37,588 nt of DNA from the NCBI GenBank assembly GCA_919902995.1, contig CAKKSD010000019.1, forward strand, positions 1 to 37,588. The letters are read 5' to 3'. The notes beneath the pieces are model-generated. The model worked only from the letters and a program-made list of their open reading frames with translations. It had not been told where the DNA came from and did not search any database. Both the position numbers and the translations under genes were made by a program. Position 1 is the stretch's first letter, and every line of letters starts with the position of its first letter. This DNA is from Thermodesulfovibrionia bacterium. GTDB lineage: Bacteria; Nitrospirota; Thermodesulfovibrionia; JACRGW01. Below, piece after piece: positions 1 through 6,348 of this stretch.

Positions 1-239
1 GCTACCTTCTTGGCGACATATTCCTTAGCCTTTTTTCTAATCTCGTCAAAATCTGCAGCCCTGCCTTTACCTTTCAAAAAACCTTTATATTCCTTAAGGG
101 TTTTTGCTGGCTTGATTATAATCTTATCATCTTCCCTTACAAAGACAACAACATTTCCCACATTAACATCTAAGATTTTTCTTACCTCTTTTGGCAATGT
201 AATCTGACCCTTTGAGGTAATCTTTGCCGTTACCGACAT
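1..239 (-). CDS. AbrB/MazE/SpoVT-type DNA-binding protein, C-terminus cut by window edge
   Basis: Translating the minus strand from the ATG at 239 gives a protein starting MSVTAKITSKGQITLPKEV, the signature swapped-hairpin AbrB fold seen in MazE/VapB-type antitoxins and SpoVT regulators. About 79 codons are visible and the frame runs off base 1. A GGAG ribosome-binding site lies 7-10 nt upstream, which fixes the start. The basic tail (KGKGRAADFDEIRKKAKE) is typical of antitoxins whose C-terminus binds a PIN toxin. A toxin partner would lie beyond the window edge, so the toxin-antitoxin role is only inferred. Confidence 0.85.
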   Translation of the reverse strand, partial: MSVTAKITSKGQITLPKEVRKILDVNVGNVVVFVREDDKIIIKPAKTLKEYKGFLKGKGRAADFDEIRKKAKEYVAKKV

Positions 240-331
240 TGTTAATTCTCCTTACAATTTAGTTATTCCTTACTAATATGATATAGCATGGAAAGATGTA
301 AGTCAAGCTATCTTCTCATTCCGGCTATATT

Positions 332-763
332 TCAATCACCTTTTTTGTAAACCATCACTATTGCTCCTTCACGGCACTTTGATTTGCAGATCCTTTCGAG
401 TTTCTCCACAAGTTCCTTTGGACTCGGTTCGGTCTTCTTGAAACCTAATTTTTTAAAATATTCCGGAATGTCTGTAGTAATATAGACATCATCGGTAGGG
501 AAGTTGTCAATTAAATATTTAATAATCATTTCTCCTATACCCTGATTCCTTTTATGCTCTACGACCCCGATGCTACCGAGCTCATAAACCTCTTTATGCG
601 GCCTGATCCTTCCAAAGCCAACAATCTCATTGCCTTCAACAGCCACAACAAATTGCCTGCAGTCGAGGTCTTCATCGTCCAGTTGGAATTTTTCAATACA
701 CTCTTTGATAAAAGACATGTCATCTGATAAAGCTTTTCGTATCTTTATTAACATCTGTATCAT
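332..763 (-). CDS. GNAT family N-acetyltransferase
   Basis: This is a 143-residue acetyl-CoA-dependent acyltransferase of the GNAT superfamily. The acetyl-CoA pyrophosphate loop is visible as GVVEHKRNQGIGEMII (R/Q-x-x-G-x-G/A type), followed by the strand and helix leading to YFKKLGFKK near the end, the usual GNAT motif B. I chose the ATG at 763 rather than an in-frame ATG at 790 because it overlaps the cupin stop as ATGA and has an AAGGAAAG site upstream, while 790 would lie well inside the cupin gene. Overlap implies translational coupling. The substrate cannot be deduced; family members acetylate amines on small molecules or proteins. Confidence 0.85.
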   Translation of the reverse strand: MIQMLIKIRKALSDDMSFIKECIEKFQLDDEDLDCRQFVVAVEGNEIVGFGRIRPHKEVYELGSIGVVEHKRNQGIGEMIIKYLIDNFPTDDVYITTDIPEYFKKLGFKKTEPSPKELVEKLERICKSKCREGAIVMVYKKGD

Positions 764-1092
764 AGAAACTCTTTCCTTACCGGTGACCATGCGTCCACCG
801 CTTTGCAGGGTTTGCTGTCAGTAAAAGCAGCGTGTATCACATTTGAAGGTATGGCGATAACCTCTCCTGGTTTCAAGGTGACCTCCTTTCCCTCATATAT
901 GAAAGTTAATTCTCCATCCAGTATTAATGTTATCTGCTCGGCCTCATGGGAATGCTCAGGAAATTCCGTGTTTGGCTCCATCTCAAAATAGGTAAGCATG
1001 GCCTTTTCTAAACCGACAGCCCACATTTTAGCTCCCTTGACACTGGGTTTTAAATGTAATTCGTCTTCAGAATATACTTTTATTTCACCCAT
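760..1092 (-). CDS. small cupin-domain protein
   Basis: A 110-residue single-domain cupin. Cupin motif 1 is present as EFPEHSHEAEQITLILDGE, giving the two His and the Glu that usually bind a divalent metal, and motif 2 as PGEVIAIPSNVIHA with the third His. Such proteins act as small-molecule binding proteins, isomerases or dioxygenases; nothing here identifies the ligand. It is followed by the GNAT gene with an ATGA overlap and preceded by the YciI-like gene, so the three probably share a transcript. Confidence 0.85.
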   Translation of the reverse strand: MGEIKVYSEDELHLKPSVKGAKMWAVGLEKAMLTYFEMEPNTEFPEHSHEAEQITLILDGELTFIYEGKEVTLKPGEVIAIPSNVIHAAFTDSKPCKAVDAWSPVRKEFL

Positions 1093-1163
1093 GATGTACC
1101 TCCATATTTCCTCCCTCCTGAACTCTGCCTTTGCCTAGTTCGATTTATTGAAGTCTTCCATTA

Positions 1164-1424
1164 TTATTCCGCAGCCCACTCTTTGATGTATTTACTTTCA
1201 ATGAGATTCTGCAAAACAAAGGGGTCTTTCATGATGACCCTTGTTGCTTCTTCAATATTTTCTGTTTCAAAAGTAATAAGCCCACCTGATCTATCAGCAA
1301 AAGGACCGCCCTCATATCCTTGCAAACTACAACCTTTCCAATACTCAATATGTGAAGGAACAGCGGCTCGTATTTTTTCTGGCTCCTTTTTCATAAAATA
1401 AAAAAAGGCAAATCGTTTTCCCAT
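1164..1424 (-). CDS. YciI-like protein
   Basis: An 86-residue protein with the YCII pattern: an N-terminal strand FAFFYFMKK, a central His (PSHIEYWK), then GGPFADRSGGLITFE and a C-terminal segment with DPFV and a basic/aromatic end. In the family the His and a later Asp form a putative active site in a ferredoxin-like fold, but in-cell function is mostly unknown. It has a good GGAGG site upstream and sits between the sulfotransferase and cupin genes on the same strand. Confidence 0.8.
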   Translation of the reverse strand: MGKRFAFFYFMKKEPEKIRAAVPSHIEYWKGCSLQGYEGGPFADRSGGLITFETENIEEATRVIMKDPFVLQNLIESKYIKEWAAE

Positions 1425-1458
1425 AATTTCCTCCTCAGATATTACTGCAATCCATTAT

Positions 1459-1494
1459 GTCATGCTGAACCATGCCCTGAACTTATTTCAGTAG
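1459..1494. repeat. partial dispersed repeat of the GTCATGCTGAAC type
   Basis: The gap between the sulfotransferase stop and the YciI gene begins GTCATGCTGAAC and continues with a small hairpin built from CTGAA and TTCAG. The first 12 bases are identical to the start of the longer repeat at 3489, so this looks like a degraded copy of the same dispersed element. Confidence 0.5.
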
Positions 1495-1496
1495 TT

Positions 1497-2642
1497 TTAA
1501 TATTTGTCGTACTGACGCTTTATACTGAAATGTTCTCTCCACCGCCTCGGAGCGCGAAAGCCTACTATGTATTCCTCATCAGGATGCCCTGCCGGAAACT
1601 CGTTTGTTACATTCCTGTCGCTCCATATCCCCTTCTGTTTCCTGATAATTCTCTGCTCAACAAGCCAGTCCCTGTAACTTTCAAAGATGATGTGTCCACC
1701 ATGTCCATCCAAGCGGGCAGCCCTGATTCTCCCATCCCACTCTTGTAACAATGTCTTTTCCTCTTCTGATATCTCAATTGGATTCACATCCAGTTCGTAA
1801 CCTGCTTCTTTGTGGGTTTCGCCTGCAATAGCAGCATAAATCTGCTGGTCACGGATGCTTAGCAGATGTTTGTAGATGCCCACATATCTGTCAGAGACAG
1901 GGTGTCCCAGCGGTGCATGATCTCGCTGCTTTCCCCTATGAATTCCGATTGGTGTCCTATGAAACTCAAGCATCTGTGGGTAATATTTTTCATCAACGAA
2001 ATCACAGATTTTCTTAAGTATTTCTTCAGGTTCTCTGACCAGTTCTTCGTATCTGACATCAAACCATGTAGATGAATCATATTTTTTACGAAAAGGCTTG
2101 ATAAAGGTATTTGCAAAATTCCATGTATGGGCAGCACCATAGATGTTTCCTGCTCCAAAGGCTGAATTAATACTTGTGGCAGATGCGTCCCTGCCGTCTC
2201 TTGTAATAAAAATAAATTGTGCCTTTGGAAAATTCTCAAGGATCTGAGGGATAAAAAAGAGGTTATTTGGCGTTTTCTGTCCCCACCCGGGTTTGTTTCC
2301 AAATTCCCTTGCATACCGGAGATGCATGGCTGTGTAGATACCTGCAAAACTGCGCTCGGGAGCCATTGAAATAATCTCATCCACAGCAGTCGCAGGATTC
2401 AGGGTCATTCCCCAAAGGGGCTGATTCAGGCCAAAAAGCATCTCGGCAGCCATAGTACGAAAATTGCTGTTGATAGAGAGGTCGCCATAAGTATAGCGCC
2501 AGGGATAGATGCGCGGGAAAAGCCATCCAACCTCAGGGACAGATATACGAGGATGACATCCCAGCATTGCCATTAACAGAGTTGTTCCAGAACGCTCATA
2601 TCCGATTATGAATATAGGTCTCACTTTTAGTTCAATTACCAT
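1497..2642 (-). CDS. sulfotransferase family protein
   Basis: A 381-residue PAPS-dependent sulfotransferase. The 5'-phosphosulfate loop is FIIGYERSGTTLL at about residues 11-23, and the 3'-phosphate binding segment is FITRDGRDAS at about 145-154; WGQKTP near 120 matches the conserved lysine segment seen in many bacterial members. There is no signal peptide, so it is cytosolic. Targets in bacteria are usually polysaccharides, lipids or small metabolites. An AAGGAGG site precedes the start. It is the first gene of the minus-strand run leading to YciI, cupin and GNAT. Confidence 0.88.
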   Translation of the reverse strand: MVIELKVRPIFIIGYERSGTTLLMAMLGCHPRISVPEVGWLFPRIYPWRYTYGDLSINSNFRTMAAEMLFGLNQPLWGMTLNPATAVDEIISMAPERSFAGIYTAMHLRYAREFGNKPGWGQKTPNNLFFIPQILENFPKAQFIFITRDGRDASATSINSAFGAGNIYGAAHTWNFANTFIKPFRKKYDSSTWFDVRYEELVREPEEILKKICDFVDEKYYPQMLEFHRTPIGIHRGKQRDHAPLGHPVSDRYVGIYKHLLSIRDQQIYAAIAGETHKEAGYELDVNPIEISEEEKTLLQEWDGRIRAARLDGHGGHIIFESYRDWLVEQRIIRKQKGIWSDRNVTNEFPAGHPDEEYIVGFRAPRRWREHFSIKRQYDKY

Positions 2643-2726
2643 AATCTTCCTCCTTCACATTTTTTAAAATAATATGGCTTTAAAAGTTTTTATTATCTAT
2701 CTCAGGCGACGAATGGTATTTCTTTT

Positions 2727-3452
2727 TTATTTTTTATGTAAATAAGTGCGGGATCGACAGATAACCCTCATCATCTGATTAGCCCCTTTTTGAAACTCAA
2801 AAGGCACCTTTACTATTTCTACCTTTATATCATCAGTTTCAAGAAATGACAAGGTGTCATTTAAATACGGATACGGCTTTGCATCAAGGCCGACAAGGGG
2901 GAATATGCGAACCTCTTCTGAGCAGACTCTGATAAGTTCTTTTATACAGGTTTTATGAAAGTCCAAATCAAGCCTGTCGCCATAGAGAAACAGAAAATTG
3001 CCTGATAACACAAGGGAAAAAGTTTTATCAGAAAATGGCAAATACGGAAGTTCTGCATCTATATATTGTTTCTCTTTAAAACCGGCAGGAAAATCCTCTG
3101 CAAACAACCTTAGCGCCTTATTCCTTAAGGCAATAACCTCATCCTTATTTTTATAATATTTCCATACATAAAGATGCTCTGCCTCATCAAACTTTTCAAA
3201 GACATGCTGTATATCCTCTTTGCATTTTTCTATGAGTTCATCAGCATTATGATTATACATAATATCACAGGCAGTAACATCAAGGCCTAATTGCTGCGCC
3301 TCTGCTGCAAAAGATGATGCGCCAGCAGGGCAGTCAAGTACACGACCTTGCCTTAACAATTGCTCATTGAGGTCAAACATGCTCATATATTCAGCATAAG
3401 TTCTGCCAAAAAAGGCGATACGGTCTATGTCTAAAGAATTACCCTTCTTCAC
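2727..3452 (-). CDS. SAM-dependent methyltransferase-like protein
   Basis: A 241-residue protein with a class I methyltransferase core. Motif I is degenerate (VLDCPAGASSFAAEA instead of the usual D-x-G-x-G) and is followed by LGLDVTACDI, which supplies the acidic residue that normally binds the SAM ribose. Later, LPFSDKTFSLVLSGNFLFLY corresponds to motif IV/post-IV, and a KELIRVC segment follows. It matches a group of uncharacterised methyltransferase-like proteins. The missing second Gly of motif I does not rule out SAM binding. The substrate is unknown. Confidence 0.75.
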   Translation of the reverse strand: MKKGNSLDIDRIAFFGRTYAEYMSMFDLNEQLLRQGRVLDCPAGASSFAAEAQQLGLDVTACDIMYNHNADELIEKCKEDIQHVFEKFDEAEHLYVWKYYKNKDEVIALRNKALRLFAEDFPAGFKEKQYIDAELPYLPFSDKTFSLVLSGNFLFLYGDRLDLDFHKTCIKELIRVCSEEVRIFPLVGLDAKPYPYLNDTLSFLETDDIKVEIVKVPFEFQKGANQMMRVICRSRTYLHKK

Positions 3453-3488
3453 TTAAATATCTCATACCTGTCATACTACATTCTGAAA

Positions 3489-3580
3489 GTGTCATGCTGA
3501 ACTTGGTTCAGCATCTCATAAAAACAATGACTCTTGAGACCCTGTCTACGACTCATAGAGAAACGAATTCAGGGTGACAT
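3489..3580. repeat. dispersed palindromic repeat (GTCATGCTGAAC type)
   Basis: The gap between the two genes contains a perfect 9-bp hairpin, ATGCTGAAC-TTG-GTTCAGCAT (3494-3514). The whole block begins GTGTCATGCTGA and ends CAGGGTGACAT, so the ends are imperfect inverted repeats. Elements of this general look are dispersed through intergenic DNA of many Nitrospirota and Desulfobacterota genomes (recalled, not searched). It could act as a REP- or MITE-like element or as a bidirectional transcription stop; no U-tract is obvious. Confidence 0.6.
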
Positions 3581-3602
3581 TATTAAGATCTCAAGGCAGT
3601 TT

Positions 3603-4142
3603 CTATTCAAGAACAATAGGCAATTGCACTTTATCCTCAAACGCCTTCAGGACAGCTTCTCTCTGTTCGTCCTTACCTAAGTCCTCCTTGCCAACCATCT
3701 CCTCAATATCTATTCTGACAATGCCTGTTATCCGCAATTTTTCTTCAAGGTAATCGCCATAACCGCCTAATGGCTGATATTTCTGCATAAGACATTTCAG
3801 GCCAAAGAGTTTTTCGTCTTTATCTTCAATAATATATGCCCTGCCTTTGATAATCACGCTCCTGTAGAGATAGTCAGCCTCACAGGGCTGGTTTTTTGCC
3901 TTCAGATATGCTATTGGTAAATCTACTTCAAAGCAGACCCTGTTATCTCTCTTAATGTCCTCAATCTTTTCTCCTTCCTTTGCTGTATGGAAATAAATCT
4001 TTCCATCATGATAGGCAAAGTTCAATGGCTTTACCATCGGATAACCATCCTTGCCAATGGTACCAAGCCTGCCCACATGGCAGGTATTGAGTAAGTCAAT
4101 AATAACAGCCTTATCCTTTATTTCTTTTTTCAACCGCCGCAT
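3603..4142 (-). CDS. NimA/pyridoxamine 5'-phosphate oxidase-like flavin-binding protein
   Basis: A 179-residue split-beta-barrel protein of the PNPOx-like superfamily. The start of the barrel is recognisable as CHVGRLGTIGKDGYPMVKPLNFAY, followed by KIYFHTAKEGEKIEDIKRDNRVCFEVD, the pattern of the NimA/nitroimidazole-resistance-like group that binds FMN or related cofactors. The enzymatic role is not established for most members. It stands between two dispersed repeats, so it is likely monocistronic. The start is preceded by a GGGAGGT site. Confidence 0.82.
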   Translation of the reverse strand: MRRLKKEIKDKAVIIDLLNTCHVGRLGTIGKDGYPMVKPLNFAYHDGKIYFHTAKEGEKIEDIKRDNRVCFEVDLPIAYLKAKNQPCEADYLYRSVIIKGRAYIIEDKDEKLFGLKCLMQKYQPLGGYGDYLEEKLRITGIVRIDIEEMVGKEDLGKDEQREAVLKAFEDKVQLPIVLE

Positions 4143-4180
4143 AAATTTACCTCCCTAAAAAATTTAGTAATGTTTTGATT

Positions 4181-4273
4181 TGTCATTCCTGCAAAAGCGG
4201 GAATCCAGAAAGAAAGACTGGATTCCGCATCCCCCGATTAATAACTTCGAGGGCAGGCAAGTGCGGAATGACA
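4181..4273. repeat. dispersed palindromic repeat (GTCATTCC type)
   Basis: The block starts TGTCATTCCTGC and ends GTGCGGAATGACA, giving outer inverted ends, and holds an internal perfect 9-bp hairpin GGAATCCAG / CTGGATTCC (4200-4227). It fills the gap between the NimA-like gene and the end of the methyltransferase gene. The same GTCATTCC...GGGAATCCAGG design recurs at 18239. I see no protein-coding capacity. Confidence 0.65.
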
Positions 4274-4305
4274 GAAGCAATAATAGTGTAAAAAGTGTTG
4301 GGAAT

Positions 4306-5079
4306 TTAACTCTTCTCCGCAAAGGCAAAGAGTCTTCTGAAATTCAATTCTATACCCCTGTCTGTCCTGTTATTTTCAAAATTCATAGCGAAGGCATATT
4401 TAAAATATTCTTGTTCTCTTTCGGGCAATGCTGCCAGATATGGCCTTAGTCCTGCCGAAGACCACCATTCAAGGATATCATTTATATTTTCAAATACAAG
4501 CCCGTAATCTTTATAAAAGGCATTCATATTCTTAAAACCAGACGATTTCAGTTTGCCTTTATATTCTTCATCTGTTGGAAAATACCACGGTGATTTCCAG
4601 TTTGCAAAGAATTTCTTATAATGCAAAACAGCTATAGCATTTTCAATGTAATTAAAAAATTCCTTGCAAAAATTATCTGCAGGAAGCTGGAATGCTATTC
4701 TGCCTCTGTGCTTCAAGGAACGATAAACTGACTCCATTACCTGCTGCTGCTCCTTAATCCATTGAAGCGCTGAATTTGAAAATGCAAGGTCAAACCTTTC
4801 ATTAAAGTCCATTGATTGAGCAGGAATCTGAATAAGAGAGATGTTTTTAACCTGATTTGAGACTGTTCTTGCCTTCTCAAGCATCTCCTCAGATGGGTCA
4901 ATGCCAACCACAAAACCCTTTGGTGCCAGCCGTGCAATCTCAATAGTAAGTTTTCCTGTGCCGCAGCCGATGTCGAGTATTGAATCAGCATCACGAACCT
5001 TTGCCATAGCAATAAGCTCTTTTCCAGCATCAATCTGCGGGGCCTTTGTAGAATCGTATTTCTCGGCATCCCATTTCAT
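4306..5079 (-). CDS. class I SAM methyltransferase, trans-aconitate methyltransferase/BioC-like
   Basis: A 257-residue methyltransferase. Motif I is textbook (ILDIGCGTGKLTIEIA, about residues 34-49), followed by VVGIDPSEEMLEKAR for ribose binding, FDLAFSNSALQWI as motif IV, and GRIAFQLPAD as post-IV. The WDAEKYD N-terminus and the S/N-A-L-Q-W segment match the Tam (trans-aconitate) and BioC groups; which substrate it uses is not decided by sequence. The gene is notable for its 5' leader: a strong promoter, a structured segment and an intrinsic terminator lie between 5277 and 5095, so expression is probably controlled by premature termination. The GGAGG site lies just after the terminator. Confidence 0.85.
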   Translation of the reverse strand: MKWDAEKYDSTKAPQIDAGKELIAMAKVRDADSILDIGCGTGKLTIEIARLAPKGFVVGIDPSEEMLEKARTVSNQVKNISLIQIPAQSMDFNERFDLAFSNSALQWIKEQQQVMESVYRSLKHRGRIAFQLPADNFCKEFFNYIENAIAVLHYKKFFANWKSPWYFPTDEEYKGKLKSSGFKNMNAFYKDYGLVFENINDILEWWSSAGLRPYLAALPEREQEYFKYAFAMNFENNRTDRGIELNFRRLFAFAEKS

Positions 5080-5093
5080 GATAAACCTCCAGA

Positions 5094-5128
5094 AATAAAA
5101 AAGGCCACGGGGTTTATTCCGTGGCCTT
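5094..5128 (-). terminator. intrinsic terminator within the leader of the methyltransferase gene
   Basis: On the minus strand a perfect 10-bp stem, AAGGCCACGG (5128-5119) with CCGTGGCCTT (5110-5101), encloses an 8-nt loop and is followed directly by a T6 tract. The position, about 120 nt after the mapped -10 and 15 nt before the ribosome-binding site of the methyltransferase, makes it an attenuator rather than an end-of-operon terminator. It could additionally stop read-through from the CopD-like gene. Confidence 0.88.
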
Positions 5129-5242
5129 TGAGTTATTCTGATTATCTTCTGCTAATAGTTAATAGAATCCCCCTCCAGCCACGGCGTTTAAATGCCATGC
5201 CTGCTTAAGAAGTCTCTTTGCTATCAGCAGAACATAAAACAT
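5101..5242 (-). ncRNA. structured 5' leader RNA, candidate riboswitch or attenuator of unknown class
   Basis: The expected transcript starts near 5242. Ten nt later comes a 12-bp closing stem: UUCUGCUGAUAG (5232-5221) pairs with CUAUUAGCAGAA (5158-5147), with a single G-U. Inside is a hairpin of eight pairs in nine positions (5202-5194 with 5185-5177, 8-nt loop). The segment CCGUGGCU (5184-5177) from this hairpin can instead pair with the 5' arm of the terminator (GGCCACGG), so hairpin, antiterminator and terminator are mutually exclusive. I compared it from memory with SAM-I, SAH, THF, fluoride, ZTP, glycine, GEMM, cobalamin, Mn and guanidine consensus features and found no match. It could equally be a translation-coupled attenuator (see the small ORF inside it). 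Confidence 0.6.
5159..5242 (-). CDS. candidate 27-residue leader peptide overlapping the structured leader
   Basis: An ATG at 5242 falls exactly where transcription should begin (6 nt after the -10 hexamer) and opens a 27-codon frame that ends at a TAA just before the 3' arm of the closing stem. The peptide starts MFYVLLIAKRLLK and ends AWHLNAVAGGGFY. There is no Shine-Dalgarno, but leaderless starts of this kind recur in the window. A ribosome moving along it would melt the closing stem and cover the antiterminator segment, so it could be a control peptide. An open frame of this length is also expected by chance about one time in four, hence the low confidence. Confidence 0.35.
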   Translation of the reverse strand: MFYVLLIAKRLLKQAWHLNAVAGGGFY

Positions 5243-5248
5243 AGTTCA

Positions 5249-5277
5249 AATATACGCCTGCGTTAATTTTATGTCAA
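5249..5277 (-). promoter_or_regulatory. sigma-70-type promoter of the leader RNA/methyltransferase unit
   Basis: TTGACA (5277-5272), a 17-bp spacer and TATATT (5254-5249) make a near-consensus promoter. The predicted start is at about 5242, ten nt before the closing stem of the leader. Confidence 0.8.
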
Positions 5278-5321
5278 GAAAAATTATTAGCCTGTCAAGC
5301 CAATTTAGAAATGTCCTGTTT

Positions 5322-5813
5322 TTAATTTCGATATACCGATAGCATTCCAGTTAGAAAGAGAACCACCATACTAAGAGCAAAATTAGTCTTCACCAGATTT
5401 AGGGATAAATGCTGTAGTTTTCTTACCTCCTCAGCAGAGCTACCTTCTGCTGTCAGCTTTTCGATCTTTGGAGTCAATATCAGCCCTCTGTAGAAATGAA
5501 TGCTCATCATTGTTAATGCAACTAAAATCTTTATAAGCAAGGACTGTGACCATGAGCTATTAAGGGAGACTACCTCACTAAAACTGTGTGATGTTAGAGT
5601 CATAGAAATTCCACTTATAAGAATAAGAAGGATGCTGATATTTGCCAGTGGCACAAATCTTTTCCCGATAGCACCCATAAGCTTTCCTTGTTGGCCAAGT
5701 ATCCTTTTAGCAGCGGGAAGGGCAACAAACAAAACAAAAAATATCCCACCTACCCAGACAACTGCTGATAATAGATGTATCCATGTAGAGATAATTAATA
5801 AAATTTCACGCAT
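5322..5813 (-). CDS. CopD-like/DUF4149-type integral membrane protein
   Basis: A 163-residue membrane protein with four predicted helices: residues about 5-30, 52-72, 87-107 and 140-160. The first helix carries the pattern TWIHLLSAVVWVGGIFF, with the His and the W-V-G-G typical of the CopD superfamily, and a later MSIHFYRGL supplies another conserved His. CopD-like proteins are associated with copper or haem handling, but many are uncharacterised. A GGAGGT site precedes the start. No CopC partner is nearby, so the copper link is only suggested. Confidence 0.75.
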   Translation of the reverse strand: MREILLIISTWIHLLSAVVWVGGIFFVLFVALPAAKRILGQQGKLMGAIGKRFVPLANISILLILISGISMTLTSHSFSEVVSLNSSWSQSLLIKILVALTMMSIHFYRGLILTPKIEKLTAEGSSAEEVRKLQHLSLNLVKTNFALSMVVLFLTGMLSVYRN

Positions 5814-5857
5814 CTGAATACCTCCAATTAGTATATTGCACTCAATAGTTCTTTACA

Positions 5858-5930
5858 CTGTCATTGCGAGGCTGATGAAATCAGCCTAAGCAATCTCCAG
5901 ACAGGCACGGAACAGGCTCCACAATATCAA
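5858..5930. repeat. dispersed repeat (GTCATTGCGAGG type)
   Basis: The gap upstream of the CopD-like gene holds GTCATTGCGAGG, a 7-bp hairpin AGGCTGA-TGAAA-TCAGCCT (5869-5887), GCAATCTCC, then GACAGGCACGGAACAGG. This is a third variant of the intergenic elements starting with GTCAT. No gene is visible between 5814 and 6003. Confidence 0.55.
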
Positions 5931-5954
5931 AAAGAAATTCCTCAGAGAATTAAT

Positions 5955-5996
5955 TTTTGACAAAAACTTTGTGGGGAGAATTCATCTCCCCACAAG
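5955..5996 (-). terminator. intrinsic terminator of the ArsR/small Cys-rich protein unit
   Basis: A perfect 11-bp stem, TTGTGGGGAGA with TCTCCCCACAA (5969-5979 with 5985-5995, 5-nt loop), lies 8 nt after the last stop codon of the minus-strand unit. On that strand it is followed by AAGTTTTTG, an acceptable U-tract. Confidence 0.82.
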
Positions 5997-6003
5997 ACCT
6001 CCA

Positions 6004-6114
6004 CTACTTCTTAATAGGTGGGACACAGCCACATCCACAACCACAAGTCCTGATTTCCTTAATAACATCGCTCAATGTCCCGCTCTTTTTAATATCTTTC
6101 TTTGTATCAGACAT
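6004..6114 (-). CDS. 36-residue Cys-rich small protein (CGCGCGC motif)
   Basis: The frame from the ATG at 6114 to the TAG at 6004 encodes 36 residues: a charged N-terminal half (MSDTKKDIKKSG), a helix SDVIKEIR and a C-terminal TCGCGCGCVPPIKK with four alternating cysteines. A near-perfect GGAGGTGA site lies 6 nt before the ATG, which itself overlaps the preceding small gene by 8 nt, so translation is very likely. I do not recognise a family. Alternating C-G-C-G-C resembles metal-binding tails, and the gene lies behind an ArsR repressor whose own ligand segment is CTCGCE. A metal-binding or metal-buffering role is inferred. Confidence 0.75.
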   Translation of the reverse strand: MSDTKKDIKKSGTLSDVIKEIRTCGCGCGCVPPIKK

Positions 6115-6289
6115 CCTTATTCACCTCCTTCCCTAATTTGTTTTTGACCATTACAAGTTCCGATTCTATCTTTCTCTTATGTTCTTTTAATTGTGCAAGC
6201 AGCTCCTCTTTATCTATAGATTCCGTCTCGGATTCTGGTTCACAACCGCAATTCTTTTTTAAATCTATAAATATATTCCCCTGACACAT
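6107..6289 (-). CDS. 60-residue small protein with CGCE motif and coiled coil
   Basis: A 60-residue protein beginning MCQGNIFIDLKKNCGCEPE and continuing as a charged helix (about 25-56) with heptad-like leucines, suitable for a coiled coil. The NCGCE segment resembles the CTCGCE segment of the adjacent ArsR protein, and its helix (LKEHKRKIESEL) resembles the C-terminal helix of that ArsR (FEYKRHLEKELKQ). The similarity suggests a shared origin or partner surface. A GGAGGT site precedes the start. It is co-transcribed with the 36-residue protein. Function unknown; a metal-binding adaptor is an inference. Confidence 0.75.
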   Translation of the reverse strand: MCQGNIFIDLKKNCGCEPESETESIDKEELLAQLKEHKRKIESELVMVKNKLGKEVNKDV

Positions 6290-6313
6290 AGGCTACCTCC
6301 GACCATTTTTAGT

Positions 6314-6342
6314 TTATTAGCATATACTTATATATAAGACAA
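6314..6342 (-). promoter_or_regulatory. possible promoter with ArsR-like operator before the small Cys-rich genes
   Basis: TTGTCT (6342-6337), 17 bp and TAATAA (6319-6314) form a plausible promoter. A perfect 12-bp palindrome CTTATATATAAG (6327-6338) lies over the -35/spacer, followed by TATATG. The shared ATATAAGTA core also occurs in the operator before arsR, so ArsR may control both. Confidence 0.45.
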
Positions 6343-6348
6343 AAAAAT

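Noticed and set aside
5101-5242. Known riboswitch classes (SAM-I, SAH, THF, fluoride, ZTP, glycine, cobalamin, GEMM) or 4.5S RNA
   Set aside because: The conserved core sequences of these classes, as far as I remember them, are not present; a database search is still needed.
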